This document shows, piece by piece, positions 34,880 through 43,700 of a DNA stretch of 52,444 nucleotides. A program made the position numbers and the translations under genes. This DNA comes from Verrucomicrobiota bacterium (lineage in GTDB: Bacteria > Verrucomicrobiota > Verrucomicrobiae > Limisphaerales > UBA11358). Each line of letters opens with the position of its first letter. Within the stretch, counting starts at the first letter, position 1. The notes under the pieces were generated by a model. The model saw nothing but the letters and a program-made list of their open reading frames with translations, was not told the origin of the DNA and did no database searches. Location of the stretch: contig JACZKP010000014.1 in NCBI GenBank assembly GCA_014860005.1, forward strand, positions 1 through 52,444, read 5' to 3'.

Positions 34880-35085
34880 ATTCTCTGCCGAATGCAGTCC
34901 CCCGTTCCCGCATGGAAGGCGACGGACATGCGTTCCGGATTCTCCGGCGAGGCAGTGGCGCAGTTCCACAGGGCCCGCCCCGTGAGATAAACAGGTGCAT
35001 TGTTCCATAGCGGCCTGATTCCTTTATCTCACGGGGCAGGCGCCGCAGTGGATGCATTTCTCGCGGTCAAAGTTTGGCATGCCGT
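34880..35085 (-). pseudogene. Broken copy of the 3' end of the ETF:quinone oxidoreductase gene
   Basis: This segment repeats, with point changes, the last 150 or so bp of the intact gene ending at 38612. It encodes the final ferredoxin turn (NFDREKCIHCGAC), then the WNCATASPENPERM part and the C-terminal tail. A hairpin element (34977-35037) has been inserted between the two halves, and the tail is frameshifted (GTGDCIRQ in place of GTGGLHSAEN). It lies directly upstream of etfB, where the end of the real gene would be expected, and directly after the HigA-like gene. Confidence 0.8.
34977..35037. repeat. Palindromic element inserted in the oxidoreductase remnant
   Basis: GCCCCGTGAGATAAA (34977-34991) pairs perfectly over 15 bp with TTTATCTCACGGGGC (35023-35037) around a 31-nt loop. 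It is absent from the corresponding place in the intact gene (near 38705), so it was inserted after duplication, or the intact copy never had it. Confidence 0.8.
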
Positions 35086-35099
35086 TCATCCTGCCTCGC

Positions 35100-35537
35100 T
35101 TAAAGCAGAACTCCCGGTTCGACGTTTAAACAGCGGGCCAGCGTACGGATGTGATCCACTGTGAGTCGCCGTTCACCACGCAACAGTTTCGCCCCCAACG
35201 AACGGTCGCTGCCCAGGATGCGCGAGAGATCGGCGGCGGACATTTCATGCTGTTCAAGCAGGAACTTGAGCGTGTCGAGCGGTTTTCCTTTGGGCCATTT
35301 CACCCGCGTCTGGTCGTAGTCCTCGATAAAAGAGCCGACCGCTTCGAGATAGTCCACTTGGTCGGCATTGAGCCGGCTTTCAAAACCCAGCAGCGGTTCG
35401 ATGGCGTGCCGGGCGGCGGCGTAGTCCGCCGCGTCATGCAGTGGTCGCGGCACGTAACGCTGGCAAAGACCAAAGTAATCTTTCGGGAGCGCCGCAAAAG
35501 ATTCGGAGCGCGCAGTGGTTCGAGTCACTGTCTTCAT
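35100..35537 (-). CDS. HigA-type antitoxin with C-terminal helix-turn-helix
   Basis: From the ATG at 35537 the protein is 145 residues. The N-terminal half has a helical segment (DYFGLCQRYVPRPLHDAADY). The C-terminal half is an XRE-type helix-turn-helix (MSAADLSRILGSDRSLGAKLL then TVDHIRTLARCLNVEPG). This matches HigA antitoxins that bind a RelE-fold HigB and autoregulate the operon. Its ATG overlaps the stop of the toxin gene (ATGA), so it is translated after the toxin, as is normal for higBA. It stops a few bases before the broken oxidoreductase copy. Confidence 0.82.
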   Translation of the reverse strand: MKTVTRTTARSESFAALPKDYFGLCQRYVPRPLHDAADYAAARHAIEPLLGFESRLNADQVDYLEAVGSFIEDYDQTRVKWPKGKPLDTLKFLLEQHEMSAADLSRILGSDRSLGAKLLRGERRLTVDHIRTLARCLNVEPGVLL

Positions 35538-35842
35538 AATTCGTTCTTCCACGTGTCTTTGCTGTATTCTGCGTGCGTCATGAAACGCAATGCGAACACC
35601 ATCTCGGTGTTGAAGTGAACGGCGCACACGAGGCGAAACTCATTGCCGCCCACATTGAACACCGCCACTTTACGTCCGCTTTTCACCGTGACCTGATCAG
35701 CAGCCGGGAACGTCCGGCGCATCTCCGCAAAGGAATGCCAGCGAACGGCCCGCACCACTTTGACCCACTGCCGCAGGGATGACGCCGCACGCGCGTGATC
35801 GGCCGCCCACTGCCGGATAGCTCCCTCGGCAATAATTCGCAC
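35534..35842 (-). CDS. HigB-type RelE-fold mRNA interferase toxin
   Basis: The 102-residue protein has the HigB layout: MRIIAEGAIRQWAADH, a WVKVVRAVRWHSFAEMRRTF segment, VAVFNVGGNEFRLVCAVHFN and a C-terminal FALRFMTHAEYSKD. The same arrangement is seen in HigB toxins that cleave ribosome-bound mRNA. The conserved R/H/Y positions (R69, H77, H89, Y92 by approximate count) are present. Its partner antitoxin follows with a 4-bp overlap. It is read in the same direction as the ETF operon. Confidence 0.82.
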   Translation of the reverse strand: MRIIAEGAIRQWAADHARAASSLRQWVKVVRAVRWHSFAEMRRTFPAADQVTVKSGRKVAVFNVGGNEFRLVCAVHFNTEMVFALRFMTHAEYSKDTWKNEL

Positions 35843-35903
35843 GGGGACAAATTGTCCTCAGGCGGTTTTCCTGTCAACGAGGGAAATCAGTTCTCAGCCG
35901 AGC

Positions 35904-36094
35904 GTTGGCCGGTCGTATCAAGCCGCATGGCCCGCCCAAGGATCGAGGACGGCGGGCAACATCATTTCATTCTTCTGCCTTCTTCAAATCGGCAATCTTA
36001 AATCGTAAATCGTAAATCAGCAGGCGGGTTCAAGCGTCTGCAACGGATCGGGCACGATCCCGGCGCAAACGACGATTTGGTAGGCTGTGCTCAT
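35904..36094 (-). pseudogene. Second broken copy of the etfB 5' end
   Basis: Read from the ATG at 36094, the frame gives MSTAYQIVVCAGIVPDPLQT, nearly identical to EtfB. After about 23 codons a piece of TAAATCG-type simple repeat (35975-36021) replaces about 25 bp of the gene. The similarity then resumes (NEMMLPAVLDPWAGH-coding) and fades near 35904. It shares 25-30 bp of upstream sequence (CAGGTTGGCCGCGAAAA) with the third copy at 36791-36943, but not with the functional gene. No product is expected. Confidence 0.85.
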
Positions 36095-36144
36095 AAATCA
36101 GGTTGGCCGCGAAAAGCCAGAGAAGGCGCAAGGGAATTTCCACT

Positions 36145-36528
36145 TTACGGCGAGCGGACGTTCAGCACGCTCCGAACACGCTGAAAGTCCTTGTCCTGTG
36201 TGGCGATGGCCAGATTGTGCTCGCGCGCGACGGCAAACTGGTAAGCATCGTCAAAGTCGAGGGCGTACCGGGTGTTTGCCTCGGTCAGCTTGGAATAGCC
36301 AGCCTCGCTCAAGGAAAGAACCGTGAACTGTGGCAACGTGTCCGCCGCGAACCGATCAAACAACTCCGGTCGCTTCTGGCGGAACAGCAGCACGCCGATG
36401 GAATGGAGCGTAAAGTCTGAAATCCAGGCCGCGCCCTTCTCGCCCTGCAAGAAAGCCTCGCACTTCTTGCGTCCGGCCTGCCCAAGCAGGATTTCGAGAA
36501 AGATGTTGGTGTCCAACAGATAGTTCAT
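36145..36528 (-). CDS. VapC-type PIN-domain ribonuclease toxin
   Basis: This is a 127-residue PIN-domain protein with the acidic metal-binding residues in place: Asp6 (MNYLLDTNIFLEILL), a Glu in the second helix region, Asp in LDFDDAYQFA and Asp in ATQDKDF. VapC toxins cut tRNA or rRNA when freed from the antitoxin. The start codon overlaps the stop of the small antitoxin gene upstream (ATGA), so the pair forms one operon. It sits between two broken etfB copies. Confidence 0.88.
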   Translation of the reverse strand: MNYLLDTNIFLEILLGQAGRKKCEAFLQGEKGAAWISDFTLHSIGVLLFRQKRPELFDRFAADTLPQFTVLSLSEAGYSKLTEANTRYALDFDDAYQFAVAREHNLAIATQDKDFQRVRSVLNVRSP

Positions 36529-36743
36529 CGCAATTCGTTGAGGTGATGCTGCAACTCAACGGCGGTGAACTGTTTCTTCAAATCCGCCAAACCGCCCGCC
36601 CAATCGAATTTGAACCGGCGCTTGGCCGGACGCGCGCGCTTGGGAGAAGTGTTCTTCGACAAGAACTCGATGAACGTCTCCACCTGCTTCTTCGCCGCGA
36701 CCGGCAACGTTTCATATTTGGCGATCATCGCGTCTTTGCTCAT
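36525..36743 (-). CDS. Small antitoxin paired with the PIN toxin
   Basis: The 72-residue protein has the look of DUF2281/VapB-like antitoxins. A short N-terminal region (AKYETLPVAAKKQVETFIEFL) is followed by a basic, disordered stretch (SPKRARPAKRRFKFDWAGG) and a C-terminal toxin-binding helix (ADLKKQFTAVELQHHLNEL). Its stop overlaps the toxin start. It would bind and inactivate the PIN toxin and probably repress the pair; repression is inferred from the family. Confidence 0.8.
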   Translation of the reverse strand: MSKDAMIAKYETLPVAAKKQVETFIEFLSKNTSPKRARPAKRRFKFDWAGGLADLKKQFTAVELQHHLNELR

Positions 36744-36790
36744 AACGGAATGAAGCTACCCACAAACGACAGAAGCTGCAATCTGCTTGT

Positions 36791-36943
36791 TAAAGCGCGT
36801 GGCCCGTCCACGGATCAAGGACGGCGGGCAGCATCATTTCATTCTTCAAGGCCGGCCCGGTGGGCGACGCGACGGGGCTCAAGCGTCTGCAACGGATCCG
36901 GCACAATCCCGGCGCAAACGACGATTTGGTATGCGGTGTTCAT
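36791..36943 (-). pseudogene. Third broken copy of the etfB 5' end
   Basis: Read from the ATG at 36943, the frame begins MNTAYQIVVCAGIVPDPLQT. One extra C after the codons for LEP shifts the frame and gives a stop ten codons later. In the shifted frame the EtfB sequence goes on (LPAVLDPWTGHAL) to about 36791, where similarity ends. The rest of the gap to 37101 holds no recognisable gene. Confidence 0.85.
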
Positions 36944-37101
36944 AAATCAGGTTGGCCGCGAAAAGGCGCAAAAGAATTTGAACGCGGTCACAACCGCAAT
37001 GTGATTCAATTCGGGCGCGTGAACGAAGCTCAAACTTCCTTTTCGTTCGGCGACGGGCGTGCGGTCGGTTATGCTGACGCCCATCCGCTTAGGTGATACG
37101 A

Positions 37102-38571
37102 TTACTCCCGATATTTTTCGATGAACTGTTTCAGCCTATCAATCAGACTCGCCTGCTGCCCAAGAGCGATACCACCCCTGCCTTTCGGGTTGAAAAACGG
37201 CATGTTTCTCATGCGAATTAAGAAGTCCGCCTTCCCAAGTTCATCAAGCCTGCCGGATCTCGTTGGATCAACCGTTGTCCGCAATGCGTCTGCAATGCCC
37301 CGACCCAAGTAGTAACCTTGGGCCAACTCGGAGTCGCTCACCGTGTCCTTAATGAGTTCTTCCAGCAGTTCAGAAATCGACATGTAGAAGTACTCACGCC
37401 AGTCAGCGATTGAAACGCCTTTCAAACCCAAGCTCGATAGATCTCCCAACAGCAGCGATACGACCACTTCGCTAGCCATCGGGTCCGAAGTGCGGAAAAG
37501 ATTACTAAAGTGCCAAAGCAAACCGGATGTGCTGTAGGGCGAAATAGTAGAGAGCTGGGAGGCGTTACGAGGTGGACCGACTGTGGCCTCTCCTCGATTT
37601 CTCCTGCCGTTTGCATCCGCCAAATCTACCGCGATAAGCATACCTGCGAGATCATCGGATACCCTTGCTGCACCTTTGAGGATTCTGTCGGAGTCAAAGA
37701 CGAGATCGTATCCCTCGAAACCGAGGCCTTGTGCAAAACCGTAGAGGAATCTTTCTCTTGGGGAAAAGGACGCAACGCTGGGACTTGATGCCAGGCTTGA
37801 AACCATCTTCGTGTCAGACGGCATCTTGGAAGCCATCAGCATCGTAGGTCTGACGGAAAAGAATGCTGGTAAAGTTGAGCCTGGCCACATCGCGACCTGT
37901 GAATTGCCTTGCGGCAGCGACTTGAATTCGAAGGTCGCGTTTTGACCTTCTCCCGCGATACAAGTGAGCCCTGGCACGGTAATTTCTTCCTGCAGTGCGA
38001 GACAGAACAGCGTCAACTCACCTCCGCTTGCCCCGCTTACAAACTGCGGACCTTCAACAATTGTCGGCTCTTTGACGCCTTCAAGTTCCTCTTCATCCAA
38101 TTCACTGTCGTATGGGAAAGCAAAAGAAGCTGCCCACAAAGAAAACCCATCGAGCCCGTACACTTTATCGCAAGCGGCGATGCGGAAAGTGTTGTTGCCA
38201 TCTGTGACCGGTAACGCCGCCAGCGTTAAACTGAATGTGCCATCAAACGGAAAGGGTCGCTCGTTACTGCCTCCGGTCAACTTGCATCCCGCCACCGCAA
38301 ACGTGCCCGCGGCTTTATCACTATCATTGTGGTAAAATCGAACACTGTCGATCTGCCCCAAGGCGGTCGGGATCGCATCACAGAGGCTCGAAGTTACTTC
38401 TCCTGCAGCCGTCACGTCACAGATGTAACCGTATTCCTGATTCGGGTCTTTTCTCAAATTCTGAATCTTGAAGTCGGTGACCTTGATCTCAGGACAAGGC
38501 AGTGAAGGAAACAGTGCGTCGGCAGGCACCAGGGTGCCGTTCGGCAAGCGCTGAAGAACGGAGATTTTCAT
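37102..38571 (-). CDS. Protein of unknown function, 489 residues
   Basis: I do not recognise a family. There is no signal peptide or membrane segment. The N-terminal third (about 1-165) is beta-rich with regularly spaced cysteines (CPEIKVTDFKIQNL, GYICDVT, SLCDAIP, AGCKLTGG, RIAACDK). The middle part is of low complexity (SSLASSPSVASFSP). The C-terminal half (about 270-489) looks mainly helical (YFYMSISELLEELIKDTV) and ends in a charged helix. It is read in the direction of the ETF operon, starts 40 bp after the oxidoreductase stop, and is poorer in GC than its neighbours. The likely reading is an acquired orphan that landed at the duplicated etf junction, perhaps with a defence or stress role; that role is a guess. 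Confidence 0.6.
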   Translation of the reverse strand: MKISVLQRLPNGTLVPADALFPSLPCPEIKVTDFKIQNLRKDPNQEYGYICDVTAAGEVTSSLCDAIPTALGQIDSVRFYHNDSDKAAGTFAVAGCKLTGGSNERPFPFDGTFSLTLAALPVTDGNNTFRIAACDKVYGLDGFSLWAASFAFPYDSELDEEELEGVKEPTIVEGPQFVSGASGGELTLFCLALQEEITVPGLTCIAGEGQNATFEFKSLPQGNSQVAMWPGSTLPAFFSVRPTMLMASKMPSDTKMVSSLASSPSVASFSPRERFLYGFAQGLGFEGYDLVFDSDRILKGAARVSDDLAGMLIAVDLADANGRRNRGEATVGPPRNASQLSTISPYSTSGLLWHFSNLFRTSDPMASEVVVSLLLGDLSSLGLKGVSIADWREYFYMSISELLEELIKDTVSDSELAQGYYLGRGIADALRTTVDPTRSGRLDELGKADFLIRMRNMPFFNPKGRGGIALGQQASLIDRLKQFIEKYRE

Positions 38572-38611
38572 GTTGGTGACGAAAAGACCCTGGAAGTTTT
38601 ACGTGTTGAAT

Positions 38612-40711
38612 TCAATTTTCGGCCGAGTGCAAACCTCCCGTTCCGGCGCGGAAGGCGACGGCCATGCGCTCCGGGTTTTCCGGCGAGGCGGTGGCGCAGT
38701 TCCACAGGCATGCGCCGCAGTGGATGCATTTCTCGCGGTCGAAATTCGGCACGCCGTTTTCGCCGGGCGTGATGGCCTGTCCGGAACAGACTTCGACGCA
38801 GAGCTTCGTGCCGCAACGCTGGCATTGGTTCGGAAAAACAAACGCGACGTGATCGGCGTAGCCGGGCGTCGCTTGCACCTTGCCGCCGAGCAGGAGCGCG
38901 TCCTGGTGCGAGACGAGCAATTGGCCGTCGTAGGGAATCGCCGGCCAGCCGGCGCGTTCCATGAGCGCGGCGTGCGCGGAAACGCCGCGCGCGTAACAGT
39001 CGTCGCGAATCTTGCGCACTTCGTCGGGGGGGATGCGGCCGCGAAAATAATCTTCCAGCGACGGAATGCGTTCCCACGGGCGCAGCGGTTCGTTGAGCAC
39101 CCCCTCTCTCTGCCCTCTCCCCCGCTCAGAGCGGGGGAGAGGGTGGCCGCAGGCCGGGAGAGGGGGAGCTTCATGGTGAGGGTGAGACGCCGCTTCGTGC
39201 GCAGACTTTACCTTCCGGCGAAGGGGGAGTGGGATTGCAAGGCGTCCGCCGCTCAATCCGGCCAGCGCCATGCCGATCATGCCGGTGACGACGCCCCGTT
39301 GAAAACCGTCGCGGGATTTTTCCGCGACGCGGGCTTCCGATTCCACCCAACTCGCGCGGCGGCGTTGCACATACGTCGCATCGAGGTTTTCCTTCGTGAA
39401 CGGCTTCCTCGCCTTGAGCAATTCGAGCACGGCTTCGGCGAGTTGTGCGCCGGTGGCCCAGGCTTCGTCCACGCCCGAGCCGGTGAGGACGTTGGTGCTG
39501 CCGCTGCCTTCGCCGATGCGCGCGTAGCCGTCACCGACGAGATGCGGTTCGCCGCGCCGGCCGGATTCGCCGAGCGTCTTCGCGCCCCAGGAACGGAGCT
39601 TGCCGCCCTTGAGATAACGCCAGAGATACGGGTGCAGCATCCAATGCTGAAGGTAGCGGTAGGTCGTGCGCACCGGGCTGTCGAACCACGACGGCACGAA
39701 GATGCCGAGCGACGCGACGCGCTCGGGATGCACGTAGAGAAAACCGAATATCTCCGGCTCAGGATAACCAAACGTGTGCAGCACCGTGCCGGGTTTGAGC
39801 GGCGTGTCTTCGGGCAAGTCCACGACGAACTTCATGCCGACGGCCCAGTCTCGGGTGTGGTGCTCGGGGGGCAGGCCGAAGTGTTCGTCTAGCTGGCGAC
39901 CGATAGGACCGATAGGGCCGTCTGCGACGACGGTTAGCGCGGCGTGGATGTCCATGCCGGGGGTGAAACCGTTGGCGGGTGCGCCTTGCTTGTCCATGCC
40001 CTGGTCGAGCAACCGGACGCCGAGGATTTTGTTCCCGGAGCGCGGACAGCCTTGTCCGCGTGATGCTGTTTCGTAGTTAGAAACTTGCGGACATGGCTGT
40101 CCGCGCTCCGGGGATTCGTCCTTCTCAATCAACACTTCCGCCACGGGCGTGCCGGGCCAGATTTGAACCGTGCCGGTGCTTTGCACCTGCGCGCCGACCC
40201 ATTGCATGAATTGCCCCATGGAGAGCACCATGCCACCGTGCTTGTGCAGAAAATCTGGCGTCCACGGCAGATTCAGCGCGTGATCCTCAACCGGCAGCGC
40301 CCACTTGAAGGCTTGAATCAATTCATCCGCCAGTCGCAGCATGGTTGAACGCCGGCTCGCGCCCAAGGGATCGAGCAGGTAAAGGACTTTTTCTTCGGTG
40401 ACCGGCGTGGCCATTGGAATGCCGGCGTTATCGAGTTCCGGAAAACTTGCGCGCAACGCTCTTGCTTTCGTGACAACGCCCGAAATGCCAAAACCGATGT
40501 CATCCGCCCGTTCGTAGCAGAGCACCTGCGGTGGCATACCCGGCATGACCGCGCTTTCGATGGCGGGCGTGCCGTCAGCGTTGACGAGTTGTTTGGAAAG
40601 CGTCGTGAGAAACCCCGCCGTCGCCGGGCCGAAGCCAACGCAGACAATGTCCGCGTCCATGCGCGGGCGTTCATTGGCCGGTATCGCTTCCTGTGGGGAA
40701 ACCTCACTCAT
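38612..40711 (-). CDS. ETF:quinone oxidoreductase-like flavoprotein with C-terminal ferredoxin domain
   Basis: This is a FixC/FixX-like fusion that takes electrons from ETF and passes them to the quinone pool at the membrane. Residues 21-40 form the FAD-binding loop (DIVCVGFGPATAGF). A GEGSGSTNVLTGSGVDEAW block near residue 410 is the second FAD motif. The last 80 residues are a ferredoxin-like module with CQRCGTKLCVEVC and CIHCGACLWNC, as in ETF-QO. At 699 residues it is about 150 longer than typical, partly because two palindromic repeats lie in frame at residues about 201-226 and 511-538. Its start lies 1 bp after the carB stop. Its 3' end exists in a second, broken copy at 34880-35085. 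Confidence 0.85.
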   Translation of the reverse strand: MSEVSPQEAIPANERPRMDADIVCVGFGPATAGFLTTLSKQLVNADGTPAIESAVMPGMPPQVLCYERADDIGFGISGVVTKARALRASFPELDNAGIPMATPVTEEKVLYLLDPLGASRRSTMLRLADELIQAFKWALPVEDHALNLPWTPDFLHKHGGMVLSMGQFMQWVGAQVQSTGTVQIWPGTPVAEVLIEKDESPERGQPCPQVSNYETASRGQGCPRSGNKILGVRLLDQGMDKQGAPANGFTPGMDIHAALTVVADGPIGPIGRQLDEHFGLPPEHHTRDWAVGMKFVVDLPEDTPLKPGTVLHTFGYPEPEIFGFLYVHPERVASLGIFVPSWFDSPVRTTYRYLQHWMLHPYLWRYLKGGKLRSWGAKTLGESGRRGEPHLVGDGYARIGEGSGSTNVLTGSGVDEAWATGAQLAEAVLELLKARKPFTKENLDATYVQRRRASWVESEARVAEKSRDGFQRGVVTGMIGMALAGLSGGRLAIPLPLRRKVKSAHEAASHPHHEAPPLPACGHPLPRSERGRGQREGVLNEPLRPWERIPSLEDYFRGRIPPDEVRKIRDDCYARGVSAHAALMERAGWPAIPYDGQLLVSHQDALLLGGKVQATPGYADHVAFVFPNQCQRCGTKLCVEVCSGQAITPGENGVPNFDREKCIHCGACLWNCATASPENPERMAVAFRAGTGGLHSAEN
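39098..39180. repeat. In-frame palindromic repeat in the oxidoreductase gene (second site)
   Basis: CCCTCTCCCCCGCTC (39113-39127) and GAGCGGGGGAGAGGG (39129-39143) form a 15-bp perfect palindrome with a 1-nt centre. It is followed by GCCGCAGGCCGGGAGAGGG-type sequence. The stretch encodes a Pro/Arg/His-rich segment at residues about 511-538, between the flavoprotein and ferredoxin parts, without breaking the frame. Confidence 0.75.
40035..40111. repeat. In-frame palindromic repeat in the oxidoreductase gene (first site)
   Basis: The arms 40035-40060 and 40086-40111 pair at 24 of 26 positions (core GGAGCGCGGACAGCC) around a 25-nt loop. It is read in frame as residues about 201-226 (including ERGQPCPQVSNYE and RGQGCPRSGNK), a cysteine- and proline-bearing insert with no counterpart expected in the family. 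Confidence 0.78.
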
Positions 40712-40712
40712 G

Positions 40713-43700
40713 CTACGTGATGTCCCGGTGATAGCTCTGGAGCGACTTTACCGCCGCCTTACCCGCACGACATTCGGCGATGCCTTGCGCCGAGGCGCGG
40801 GCGGCGGCAGTCGTTGTCACATAAGGCACCTTGTACTTGATGGCGGCCTTGCGGATGTAGGCGTCGTCCATCGCGCCCGCCTTGCCGGTCGGTGTGTTGA
40901 TGATGAGATCAATTTCCCGGCTCTTGATTTCGTCGGCGATGTTCGGCCGCTGATGCTCGTGAATCTTGTAACTCAACTCCGCCTTGACGCCGGCGGCGTT
41001 GAGGAACTTATGCGTGCCGTTGGTGGCTTTGACGCGAAAACCGAGTTGCTGGAACTTGCGCGCCACGTCCACAATCGCCGGCTTGTCCTTGTCCGATACT
41101 GAAATGAAGACGGTGCCATGCTGTGGCAAGGGCGACAGCGCGGCTTCTTGCGATTTGAAATACGCCAACCCGAAACTCCGCGCCATGCCCAGGACCTCAC
41201 CGGTGGAACGCATCTCCGGACCGAGCACCGGATCCACCTCGGGGAACATGTTGAACGGCAGCACGACTTCCTTTACGCCGACGTGCGGAATCTTCTTCCG
41301 TTGCAGACCGAGGTCCTTGAGTTTTGCGCCGAGCATGAGCTGTGTGGCGATGCGCGCCATCGGGACGTTGCAAACCTTGCTCACCAGCGGCACGGTGCGC
41401 GAGGCGCGCGGGTTGGCTTCGAGCACATAGACTTTGTCCTGGCAGATGGCGTACTGAATGTTCATCACGCCGCAGACCTTGAGCTCGCGGCTGATGCGGA
41501 GCGTGTAATCCTCGATGGTTTTGAGGTGTTTCTCGGGCAAAGTCACCGGCGGAATGGCGCACGCGGAATCTCCCGAGTGAATGCCGGCCTGCTCGATGTG
41601 TTCCATGACGGCCGGCACAAAAGCGTCGGTGCCGTCGGCCAGGGCGTCAGCTTCAGCTTCGATGGCGTTGTCGAGGAAACGATCAATCAGGATGGGTCGC
41701 TCGGGCGTCACATCCACGGCGGCGGTCACATACTGGCGGAGCATCCCTTCGTCGTGAACGATCTCCATGCCCCGTCCGCCCAGCACAAAGGACGGCCGCA
41801 CCATCACCGGATAAACAATTTTGGCGGCGATCTGTTTCGCTTCGTCAAAGTTGCTGGCCATGCCGGATTCGGGCATGGGGATGCCCATTTTCTCCATCAT
41901 CTGGCGGAAACGGTCGCGGTCTTCAGCCAGGTCAATGACGTCGGGAGTCGTGCCGAGCACCTTGACGCCGGCGGCTTCGAGTTCCCGCGCAATGTTGAGC
42001 GGCGTCTGCCCGCCGAATTGCACCACCACGCCCTCGGGCTTTTCCTTTTCGTAAATCGCCAATACGTCCTCGACCGTCAGCGGCTCGAAATAGAGTTTGT
42101 CCGACGTGTCGTAATCGGTCGAAACCGTCTCCGGGTTGCAATTGACCATGATGGTTTCATAACCCGCCTCGCGCAGCGCAAACGCGGCATGGACACAGCA
42201 GTAGTCGAACTCGATGCCTTGGCCGATGCGGTTCGGTCCGCCGCCCAGGACCATGACTTTTTTACGCGAACTGGACGTCACTTTGTCCGGGCGATTGTAG
42301 GTCGAGTAGTAATAGGCCGCATTCTCCACGCCGCTCACCGGCAGCGCGTCCCAGCCCTCGACCACACCGAATTTCTTGCGTTGCTCGCGAATCTGCGCTT
42401 CGGGCACGCCGAGAATCTTGCCCAGATACTTATCGGCAAAGCCGTCTTTCTTGGCCTGCGCGAGCAAATCATCCGGCAGCGCTTTGCCTTTGAACTGAAG
42501 AATCATTTCCTCCAACTCGACCAGTTCCTTCATCTGCTGGATGAACCATGGCTTGATGTAAGTCTTGGCGTAAAGCGCCTCGACGGTTGCGCCCTTGCGC
42601 AGGGCCTCGTACATGATCCATTGGCGCTCGCTCGACGGCTCGTTGAGCAGTTGCATCAACTCTGGCAGTGATTTCTGGTTGAAGTTCTTCGCGAAGCCCA
42701 GGCCGTGCCGGCCATTTTCCAGCGAGCGGATGGCTTTCTGGAATGCCTCCTTGTAAGTCTTGCCGATGCTCATGACCTCGCCGACGGCGCGCATCTGCGT
42801 GCCGAGCTTGTCAATCGAGCCTTTGAATTTCTCGAAGGCCCAGCGCGCGAACTTCACCACCACGTAATCGCCGGAGGGCGTGTACTTCTCCAGCGTGCCG
42901 TCGCGCCAATAGGGGATTTCGTCCATGGTAAGCCCGCCGGCGAGCTTGGCCGAGATGAGCGCGATCGGAAAACCCGTGGCCTTGGACGCCAGCGCCGAGG
43001 AGCGTGAGGTGCGCGGATTGATTTCGATGATGACGACGCGGTCAGTCTTGGGATCGTGGGCAAACTGGATGTTGCAGCCGCCAATGACCCCGATCGCTTC
43101 GACGATGCGATAGGAGTATTCCTGAAGTTTCGCCTGTAGCTTGGGATCAATCGTTAGCATCGGCGCGACGCAATACGAGTCGCCCGTGTGAACGCCCATG
43201 GCGTCCACGTTTTCGATGAAACAAACGGTGATCATCTGGTTCTTCGAATCACGGACGACCTCGAGTTCAAGTTCCTCCCAGCCGAGCACGGATTCCTCAA
43301 CCAACACCTGATTTACCATACTGGCCGCGAGACCACGACTCACCACCACGCGCAGTTCCTCGACGTTATAGACCAACCCGCCACCCGTGCCGCCCATCGT
43401 GTACGCCGGGCGAATGACCACCGGATAGCTGAGTTCGGCGGCGACTTTTTCGGCTTCCTCAACACTGAACGCTGGCGCGCTCTGCGGCAGGTCAATGCCC
43501 AGGCGTTTCATGGTTTCCTTGAAGATGATCCGGTCCTCACCGCGCTCGATGGCATCCAGGTTCACGCCGATGACGCGCACGCCGTATTTGGCCAGCACAC
43601 CCGCCTTGGCGAGTTGCGAAGAAAGGTTCAAGCCGGTCTGGCCGCCGAGATTCGGCAGCAATGCATCCGGCCGTTCCTTCTCGATGATCTCCGTCAACGC

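Noticed and set aside
34785..37101. A CRISPR array, considered because of the repeated segments
   Set aside because: The repeats are 150-190 bp, code for the EtfB N-terminus and are separated by genes, unlike CRISPR repeats and spacers.
41118..42671. A 517-codon open frame on the plus strand
   Set aside because: It is antisense to carB, which is intact and fully recognisable.
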